Part shown: piece after piece, positions 55,275-64,000 of the stretch
Layout: each line of letters begins with the position of its first letter
Numbering within the stretch: the stretch's first letter is position 1
NCBI RefSeq assembly: GCF_000972845.2
Contig: NC_040022.1
Coordinates: 11,205,422 to 11,269,421 of the forward strand
DNA: 64,000 nucleotides
Direction of reading: 5' to 3'
From: Larimichthys crocea
Lineage: Eukaryota; Chordata; Actinopteri; Sciaenidae
Translations under genes and position numbers: made by a program
The notes under the pieces: model-generated
The model's database searches: none
Told to the model about the DNA's origin: nothing
Seen by the model: only the letters and a program-made list of their open reading frames with translations

Positions 55275-56568
55275 TGTGATGGGATTTCTGTCCAACTACA
55301 AGGAAACTCAGCTTGAAGTCTTTTCACAGTCACACAGAAAACTGTCGTTTTTGTTATCTGATACATGACAACACATAAATGCATTGCTCGAGGGTTTGCA
55401 GCTGATCAGAACACAAAAGAAACATTAAAAAATGTAAATGAGACAGAACATCCTGCGTGTCATTAGATATAGATTTATCTTCAAATAAATACAAGTCTGT
55501 CTGCTTAGATCCTCAGTTCAGCATCAGTGAATTCAGGTGTAATTCAGCTTATTTTCAAAGATCAAATAAGGCCCCATGTTCACTGTGTGACATTTAGTTT
55601 GTACCACCTGCTTTAATTATGCAAATCTGTGTGGTAATATTCTGCATTTTTATACTTTTGATGATTTATGCTGATATTATTGTGACGTCTCACTGAATAA
55701 ATTTCCGTCTAATCAAATCATCACAAACTCACAAAGACACAGGGGGTGTGGAGGCTGAATCAGAGCCTCCAAACTCATGTTTGCCACTTGAATTCAGCCC
55801 TAACTCTGTGTCTGTGGCACTCTGACCCATTGACATTCAAGGTGCACATCTTTAAAGATGGGTCACAAATATATAGTTTCTTTATTTCCTAAAACTCTCT
55901 CACTTTTAGCAAATGTAACTGAAATATGATCAAATTGTGCTTGTGTTGGGAACTATTTCAGACTGTGGATTGATACACATTTGATGCACTAATGGTTCCT
56001 CTTCAACAGATTTTTCATAGATGGCACCTGGGAAATGCATGGACCAGAGGGTTTAATGTATTACCAGGACCGCCTGTGCTCAGGATTTGCCATGTAACCA
56101 ATTTTTGCTGTGACGGAACTGATTCGATGACACAAACACCAAAAAATGTTAAAAGAAAAAAAAAACTGTAGCCTCGGTTCTCTCTAATGTGGTGAAACAT
56201 TTAAGATGGACAATAAAACAGAAATGAACTCATAAAATAAGTCAAAATAAACCACAGTGTGTTTTCATGGTAATAAAGGACCAACGTTAACAGTGTACTT
56301 GTGTGTGTTTTAATCATTTTTGGTGACAATAGAGGTCTACAGCACAGAGGAATCAGAGGGCACTGATACATAATAAATGATCAATTTGAGGCTTTTTGTT
56401 GACATTAAGACAAATGTGGAATATCACCAGATTAATTCATTAATAACTGGTGCTGATTACTGTAGCACTGCTGAACTGTTTGGCCCAGATAATGTTGTGA
56501 TGGTTTAAAGTGACTCCTGCATTGATTAGGTTATCACTTCATGTCCATCTGTATATGTACGTTACATG

Positions 56569-56571
<3 letters not shown>

Positions 56572-56626
<55 letters not shown>
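56572..56626. repeat. (GT)n microsatellite
   Basis: About 27 uninterrupted units. Confidence 0.95.
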
Positions 56627-56627
<1 letters not shown>

Positions 56628-59600
56628 GACATGCAGAGTGGCACATGAGGCTAACAGACATCATCTCACTGTCTAGTTCCGCCTCCTCTTGCCTTCCATC
56701 TGGAAACAGGACACCGCCTTCCTTTCCGTTAACCCCACCCTTCCTGTTATAAGCCACGCCCCGGCTAACTCACAAGATTCTACCCTCAGCGGCCCTTCCT
56801 TCCCTCCCCCCGACACCCCAAACCTACAGCGTTTTCCAACATGTAGTGATTTCTCACGTTAACCAGGTAATCCAATGTATTGCTTCTCCCCGTTAAACCA
56901 CCAGTAAACTGGTCCACCACTAATACCAGTACCAGTACAGCAGCTCAGAGGAGCTGCAGGGATCCAGGGTCTGTGTGTGTGAATGGGAGTTCTGGTTGTG
57001 GCTGTGGCTATGCAGGTACCCAAAGTGACCACCAGTGGGCGCCAAGACAATTCTGTGTATCAAAGTTAAGCTGCAGAGATCCCAGGTACTGTTGGATCGA
57101 CAGTCGGTACTGATTCTGGATTCTGTTGTTATTATTGCTTACCACTGTTACAGACCTGGACCTGCACCTAACCACCTTAAGAAGGCTTAATCAGAAGCTT
57201 CTATTCAAATAGAAAAGGTACTTGTGTGCTGATGAAGATCAGCCAGGGAACATTAAAGGCCCGATGGCTTGAGGCCTCCACCGATTTACTCTGTTTAGTT
57301 GTGATGATTTGTATTTTTGAAGCCAAACGGGAAAACAGTGAGATCTGAAGTGCAACTTCAGTTTGAGTTTGCCATGGAGGAAAAGTAGAATCTCAAAGTC
57401 CTAGACTGGTTCCAGACCTCTGAAACACTTCCCACATTTTAGATTGTTTTTTTTTTTGGGGGGGGGGGCAGTGTTGTTGCCGTGCTTACAGACAGCAGTT
57501 GATCAAAACTACAGAGCCAATCAAAGCTTTGTAGGCGGGTTTAAGAATGGGGACGTCATCTCTCTGTGCCAGAGAAACAAGTTTGGATAAAATGGAAGCA
57601 GCTGTACAGATTGTTAAACGTTTAACCTTTAAAGCCCCTACATATTTTCTTATATATATATTTCCTATATAAACTTCAATATTCATGACTAAATATGCAA
57701 TGATCAGCTATAATTATTTTTTATCAACATTTAATGCTTCAAAACTCAACAGATCTGCTTCATCAGAACTGTGTGGGTGTGGTTAGATCAGGTTCTATTG
57801 ACAGTGACCAAACAATACCCTGAGTTACTGTCGTTTGATTCGACTGTTTCTAACTCCTGGTCCCACTAAGCCCCGCCCACTTCGACCAGTCCTAAAAGTA
57901 AAACACAGAAAATGTTCAAATTTTGTGTTTATGTGGAATCACTCATGAGTGTGAAGGAAAAAAACATAAAGTGATCCAACACCCTTAAAAATAAGAACCT
58001 AGAACCTAAAGTGCTTCTTCATGGTGATGTCACAGGGGAATCTTTGACGGCTCTGCAAGGAACTTTTTATCTATTTATTTTTTTTAATCTAATTTCAGAT
58101 TATTAAACATGAAAAGATTCTTGAAAGCACCAAAAGTGCTGCAATTGCAGTTGTGGCTTTTTGGAATTGAGTTATCTAAAGAATTATCAAAAGAACCTTG
58201 AACAGGAAGGTTTTTAAGAATAAAAATGTGAAGTGAAAGTTAAGATAAAGCAAAAAATAAAGTTTTGAGTTAGAGCCTATAGTGGTTCCTCATCCTGATG
58301 CCATAGGGAAACCTTTTTTGGTTCTGCAAGGAACCTTTAACCTGATGGGATAGACTTAAAGAACCAGTAAGCAGTGTTCAAAAGAACCTTCAAAAGGAAA
58401 AAGAAGATTATTAAACATAAAAAGAGTCTTCAAGGCTCCAAACATGCTGCACTTGTGACATAAAGAAATCTTCTTTTTTTTTGGCATTTAGTTATCCAAA
58501 GAACCTGAAGCAGCAAGGAGGATAAAACAGCTTTTAATGTGCTCCAGAGCACTTATCAAGAACCAGTTTTTCTGAGAGTGTAGAAACTGTACCTCCTCCA
58601 ATTAAATGAACCTGGATGGCGGTCTAATTATCAGGTTGGTACTGACTTGTACGGAAACACAAATAAGGATAATACAAGAAAAGGTAACTGTCTAGAGGTC
58701 AGCGAGCTGACCCATCTGTGTTCAAAAGAGTTGGAACTGGAAAGCTTCAGTTATCAGGTGTTAATATGTGAACTTTAGAGGTGCTTGGAGATGGATTTTC
58801 CCCAGGTTTACAGTCTCTGTGCTAAGCTAAGTGGCTCAAATTGTTGCATTAAGAACAGTACGTTCTGTCCCAGTTGATCCATAAATTCTAAAAAATTCAA
58901 CCAACACATCAGACATAACTCTGATATTCATATCTGACCATTTTGAAAACACCTGGTTTACATTATTGGGTGTTCGCTGACATTCATTGACTTTTTTTCC
59001 GTCATGTGAATCATGCAATGGTTAAAGTATGGCTGAGATTAGGACACTCACAAAGCCTCACAAAGAAGAAAAAGACTTTCCAAAAGCAGAAGAGAAACCC
59101 GACAGTAAACTATTACAGGATGGGAAAGTGCCCGTCAGAAATGATTACAGTGTTTGAAAAAAAGGTCCAGGTCCTTTAAAACTTTACTCTAGCTTTACTC
59201 TCAGACTAAAAGGTGAGTGTGATTTGGTATGCTTTGGGTATTGTGATCATGCACAATCTGTGTCAGGAGGAAAATCTCTGATAGGGAAGAAGAAACGGGT
59301 ACAGACAAACCCAGAGAAATCAGGACACAGAAGTGTTAAAGTGTAGACTGTGATGTGTAATACATTGGCTGTATGTATGTGTGTGTGTGTTGGTCTTCTG
59401 CAGATCTCATCAGCCAACTCAGATTCCAGCAGCTCCAATGTCTCAGCGCCACAGCAGCCAATAGTAGGCCTACCTTGGTACTGACCAATCAGCACCAGTC
59501 AGTTTAGCTCAACCCGCACACTTCTCTCAGCTCCACCCACCAGCGGCTGCAGGGCCCAGGCTATCATCTGCTGCAGCCCTGAGGCTGAACCTTTTTTCTC

Positions 59601-61404
59601 TGAGTGAAAAACATCCAGCTGTTTGCACTGCAGACCAAACCTCATTAATGTTTTCATCAGGACATTAGTGCCTGTGTTGACCCACATCAACTTAAAAACA
59701 TGAAGTTGAAATAGAAAGGTTAAAATAGAAAGTTAAAAAGTTAAAATTCCAACATATATTCATCAGGACACACTAACATGGTGATAAATCTCTCCTAAAC
59801 AGAGTTCAGAGATTTCCAGAAAAGCTTGATTTCAGTGCTAACTGCTGAATATTGATGCGTTCAAGTTCTTTTTTGTTGAAACTAAAACATTTAAGTTTTC
59901 TCCAGCAAGATACTGGACTGTTCACGAGCATGCAAGAATAATGATGTCAAACAAGACAAGACAACTGAAGTTCTTATTGTGTTGGTATTGGTATAGTACT
60001 CAAGATCTGGACTTTCTGAAAGTCTTTTCTAAGCATCGACTGTGTTTTTACTTGGAAAAATAGACTTGGGACTTCAAGATCAGTGAAGACATGCAGTGAT
60101 CTCATTAAATTATTTGTATTATCTGATTTATTCGGAGGTAAAACCTCCTACTTAAAATGCAACCAATAACTGAACTCACTTTGAATTAAACTTTTTTGTC
60201 ACTGTCAACTTCCCACCCCCTTTTCAAGCAAAGCCCTACAGGAGACAGGAGAAGAAGAAGCTGGCCGTCTGGGAGGAGATGTCAGCCAAATCTTCTGTAA
60301 CAAAATTTCAAACAGGTTAGATAACAAATCCAGAGTTCATATAAGAAATGGGAAACACACAGCAGTGTGAAAATTCTGCAGTTCACCCAAAGAGAGTTCA
60401 ATATTAGCTGCATAACTGGGCTAAATACTGTCTGGTCTTGGTCATGACTTGGTTTTGGTTTACGTGGTCTGGACCACACTGTCAGTAGAATTTAACTAAG
60501 TGCATACTTTTATTAACTGGCAGCTAATTGCTTTTCAGATTGCATTATTTTATACCCTTCCTGTCCAATGGTGTGTCTCTAAATGTGGTGATTTTGGGTA
60601 TGAATGTTTCTAATTAACTAAGGGATAAAGTCCTTTATGGGTTGAGAAAAATCTCAAGATAATTAGATTAAGATTTTGATAAATCTTAAGTTTTTAAAAT
60701 AAAATAACTATAAAATAAATAACACCTTCTTGGATTAGCAAAAAAATGCAACGTTGAAGATGAGAACAGCTCTGATTTCAAGATACAGGCTTCTCACAGT
60801 AGAGCAAGTCTACAAATTATGACGATCTTAATATGATGCATTGCTAAGCAAACAAGCTGCTGGCCGTGGCTTCATTTTTATGACACTGAGACGATCATGG
60901 TATTCATCTTCCCATCTGACTCCTGGCAAGAAAGCACATTTACAAAAATAGCCAACTTTCCTTTTAAAACGTGTATGCACTGATCTCTGATCAGCCTTTA
61001 GTCTGACGACTAATCTCTGCTGATAGTTGTCTGACTGTTAGAGTTCAGGTCGTTAGCGTCTCCCAAAGGTTCAGCAGTCAGAATATATTGAACACATGAA
61101 CAAAATGAAAATGACAGGTGATGATGGAAGTTTTTTTTTCGATCTATCTGAAGTCTCTCCCTGCTTGGACTGGTTAAAATCCAGCCTGCTGTCTCCTGAT
61201 TGTGACCTCTGACCCAATCAACAGCAACAGCACATCAACAACTTTTCCAAACACAATGCAAAATCCCTTCAATTTGGGATGGAATTCAGCATTTTGCAAC
61301 TATATTTTATGTCTTTTGGTTGTTGAATAATGCTCATTTCTCAAAGTCAAATTCTAATGAACGTGGAGCTCAGCAGGCTTTTCAGCAGGGTCGGTGCTGA
61401 ACCT

Positions 61405-61406
<2 letters not shown>

Positions 61407-61450
<44 letters not shown>
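61407..61450. repeat. (CT)n microsatellite
   Basis: About 22 uninterrupted units. Confidence 0.95.
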
Positions 61451-61452
<2 letters not shown>

Positions 61453-63280
61453 CTGAAGTTAAAAAGATAGCTTCCTGACAAGGAGAAAAATAAAGTGCCC
61501 CACCATGAACGTGGCAGAATTAAGCAGCTATAAAGTACCCATATTGTAACGTAAAGCCCCAGAAATCCCATTTAAAACAGCATCATAAAACTTCAAAAAC
61601 GTTCAGGTCCAATCTTAACAGTCCCTCCTCTCTGTCCCTGTGTGGAGATACAGCCTCTTTATCCATAAGTCCCCCCCCCCCTTGCTAACGTGGCTAAGTG
61701 CTAACAGAAAACAGCAGTGGGTTTAGAGGTGTGCAGAAGTGGGTGCAGGGGGGGTTAGTTAATAGGTCTTCAGAGTAGCTAATATGGAAAGAAGGACTGT
61801 TTAAAATCGCTGAGAGGGAGAGAAAAGGGGGACATGAAAAGAGGAGAAGAAAGGAGAGGAAGAGGTGACCTGTGGCCCCCCAATGTCATACTGGAAACCG
61901 CCAGAGGGAGGGCATGTTAAAACCACACTATAAAGAAATTTAGGAGTTTGGGGGGGGGTGCCAGCGTGGCAACCAGGTAGCTGCTGATGTTTCAGCTCAG
62001 TGTTTATGTGTTTGTCCAGTCACCACTGAGCTGCAAACAAAGATGGCCGCCTTTGGGCCTTGTGGCAAGAGCTGATGTCGGCTTTTGGCATCAGGACGGT
62101 TAAAGCTGCTAACTGAAGTAGCTAAACTTGTGTCTGCAAAGCCTCCACAGCCAACCTGACACCAACGTTCAGGATTTCTTTTTTTATTGAGCTTACTTTC
62201 TAGTTTTCAGTGGTGCTGACTGTAGCCTGCACTCATTGTGTATCAAATCTGAGGCACAACTATTCAAAGACTTATAAGCTAACAAGCTAAAATCCATATT
62301 TGAACATAGAACAGGGAGCAACATTAGCATTCATTTGACGTTGTCAGGATAATCTTATATATAATACCTATACTAATATTCACTGGCCCTGCAGCCTGAA
62401 CATTACAGTAAAACCAAAATAACAAGCTGAAAGACGCCAAAGGTTACCTGGAGCTGTCAGTAATTTGATCTGTTTTAAATGACAAAATATGGAATATTTC
62501 TTCATGAAATGTCTAAATGTTAGATTTATGTTACATGTTTTGTTGAGTTGTGTAATTACATTATTCCAAATGTTTATAACAGTGGTTAAACTCAGAGAAA
62601 AGCGTCACTTTATTTTGGCAACTCTGGTTCATGGTGTTTTCCTTGATAACCTCTTGCAGGACCATCAGGTAAACACGGGATATGTTGGATACATCAGAGA
62701 CTGATGAACTTAAGTTGGTGAAAGTCACTTAGCTTACCTCACACTTCATGGCATCATCAAACTAGTCTTTTGTTATTGTTTTGACTCTCTAGTGGCAGAA
62801 AATTAGTAAAAATATGAATTAGTGCACCTTTAAAGGTCGGATCAATGTGGTTTATTACAAACATATTGTCCAAGCTTTGCTGTTGTACATCCGTCTGACT
62901 GGCAAGAAACAAGCTTGATCAGATTATCGAAACAACACTTAAATTAAAAACTCATATGAAATGTCAAATAAATGTTAAATAACGTTAAGTAAACCCACTG
63001 GGAAAGTTGTGTACCGCTTCCACCATGCTCTGTGATCATAGCAGTTAACTTGGTGAGTACAACATCATCATAACTGATAGAAACCTTATGAAATGATGAA
63101 AATAAGAGCCCCGTCTGTTTCTGTTTCTCTCGCTGACTTTACACAAAAACACAGCAACACCCCAATAAGAGGTTCTGGTTTCTAAGGAAGCAGTAAACGC
63201 ACCAGGTATCCCACCATGCTCCTTGCTTCTGCTCCTTGATCTTTTGACGTGTAAAAACCTGTTGCCGCCAGCAACACCAG

Positions 63281-63335
63281 ACACACACACGTGCACACAC
63301 GCTCGCACGCACACCCACACACACACACACACACA
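63281..63335. repeat. (AC)n-rich microsatellite
   Basis: AC units with GC/TC variants (gtgcacacacgctcgcacgc). Confidence 0.9.
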
Positions 63336-64000
63336 TGCACACTGCAGCAGTAAAATCAATGTATTTTAATGGATGTTTAGTGCTAACATTAACAGAATGG
63401 CACAACAGCGGTGATATATAGGAAAAACATTACTTTTTTACACCGCTATATATCATCAATTTATGATGCACTTTCCTAGAATGCCTTGTGTCAACATGCT
63501 TTATAGAGAGTCCCGACATCAGTCTTTCATCTTTCTGAAAAAGTGACATTTATTCCTGGTGGTGGAGTCCACCGTTTCTGTACTGGACTGAAATTGCCTA
63601 CAGTATGTCAGTTGGTAAAGTCACGATAAGTTACTGCTGATGAGAAACTAACGTTTCCTATATTGCTGCTTCCCATAAGAAGAATTCAACCAGCGAAACA
63701 CAGGTTGGGTTTAATTGTGAAGCCCTCACAGAAAATGTTAAGTATTTGTCAGCGAGGTTAGCGCCACATGCGTTAACGTAAACCAACAATCGTCTTATCG
63801 GCACTGACCTCTGCTGTTTGTGGAAAACCACTCGGGATGTGTGGAAGTGTGTTTGACGTCTTTATTAAGAGTCTGTCCGCTCTTCTGTTGTTGTAGCTGC
63901 TCAGTGAGGACCAGTGTGTAGGATTTAGCAGCATCTAGTGGTGTAGTTTGCTGCTCCCCCCCCACCTCACCGCCTCCTTCCCGATGTGAAGGAGTAGTTA

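Larger units (their letters stand above)
52956..64000. other. 11-kb stretch without a recognisable gene
   Basis: I find no exon with convincing coding content on either strand; open frames here are short and often translate microsatellites. Contents: poly-T at 53101-53130; a (GGA)n run near 53668-53690; many (GT/AC)n and (CT)n tracts listed separately; 59990-60480 repeat shared with 40480-40930; a short repeat-like motif (ccagtgtgtaggatttagcagcatctagtgg) at the right edge. It could be a regulatory or large-intron region of a gene outside the window. Confidence 0.5.

Noticed and set aside
54540..56757. Several minus-strand frames with long His-Thr or Val-Cys runs
   Set aside because: They read through (GT/AC)n microsatellites and have no conserved domain or splice logic.
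59247..59690. Two minus-strand frames (82 and 63 codons)
   Set aside because: No start context, domain, or splice sites that would join them; composition like surrounding non-coding DNA.
1..64000. CRISPR arrays, bacterial operons, tRNA or rRNA genes
   Set aside because: The window is vertebrate; tandem tracts are microsatellites and I saw no cloverleaf or rRNA-like sequence.

Overview
This is a teleost fish genome window, probably percomorph. Evidence: an NLRC3-like immune receptor built of repeated ~174-nt LRR exons plus a PRY-SPRY exon, fish-type L2 and R2-like LINEs, hAT and mariner derivatives, dense (GT)n/(CT)n microsatellites and ordinary spliced vertebrate genes. The sequence has one assembly gap (41 N, 19625-19665).

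Layout. (1) 1-22175: the 3' part of an NLR gene on +. Three LRR exons, a 47-nt connector exon and the terminal PRY-SPRY exon are all phase-compatible. The last intron holds a 16.7-kb endogenous retrovirus (3382-20117) in antisense. (2) 22176-30813: repeats, a broken second PRY-SPRY exon split by a hAT-like insertion, and a ~2-kb tandem duplication; one copy has a hAT MITE and the other keeps the empty site. (3) 30998-39911, +: a complete 11-exon B4GALNT2-like glycosyltransferase, 464 codons with consistent phases. (4) 42564-43984, -: coa3, two exons, 91 aa. (5) 46090-47569, +: a three-exon secreted protein with two C-type-lectin-like domains. (6) 47570-64000: no gene I can support; LINE remnants, dispersed repeats and many microsatellites.

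The retrovirus is the most unusual object. It reads right to left: truncated 5' LTR, tRNA-Lys1,2-type PBS, gag, pro-pol, four small ORFs packed between integrase and env, env with a long N-terminal leader, two further ORFs after env (one polytopic, one acidic/proline-rich just before the polypurine tract), and a 1494-nt 3' LTR. Its ~1000-residue Gag contains a region that reads like a degenerate macro domain. Such gene content is more than simple fish retroviruses carry and would fit a complex lineage. The copy is defective: frameshifts and stops in pol, a 1338-bp mariner-type element in env, an L2 LINE in the 3' ORF, a truncated 5' LTR, and a 140-bp host-like segment plus gap in the 5' region. 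All function calls are by reading motifs and splice sites; no search was run.
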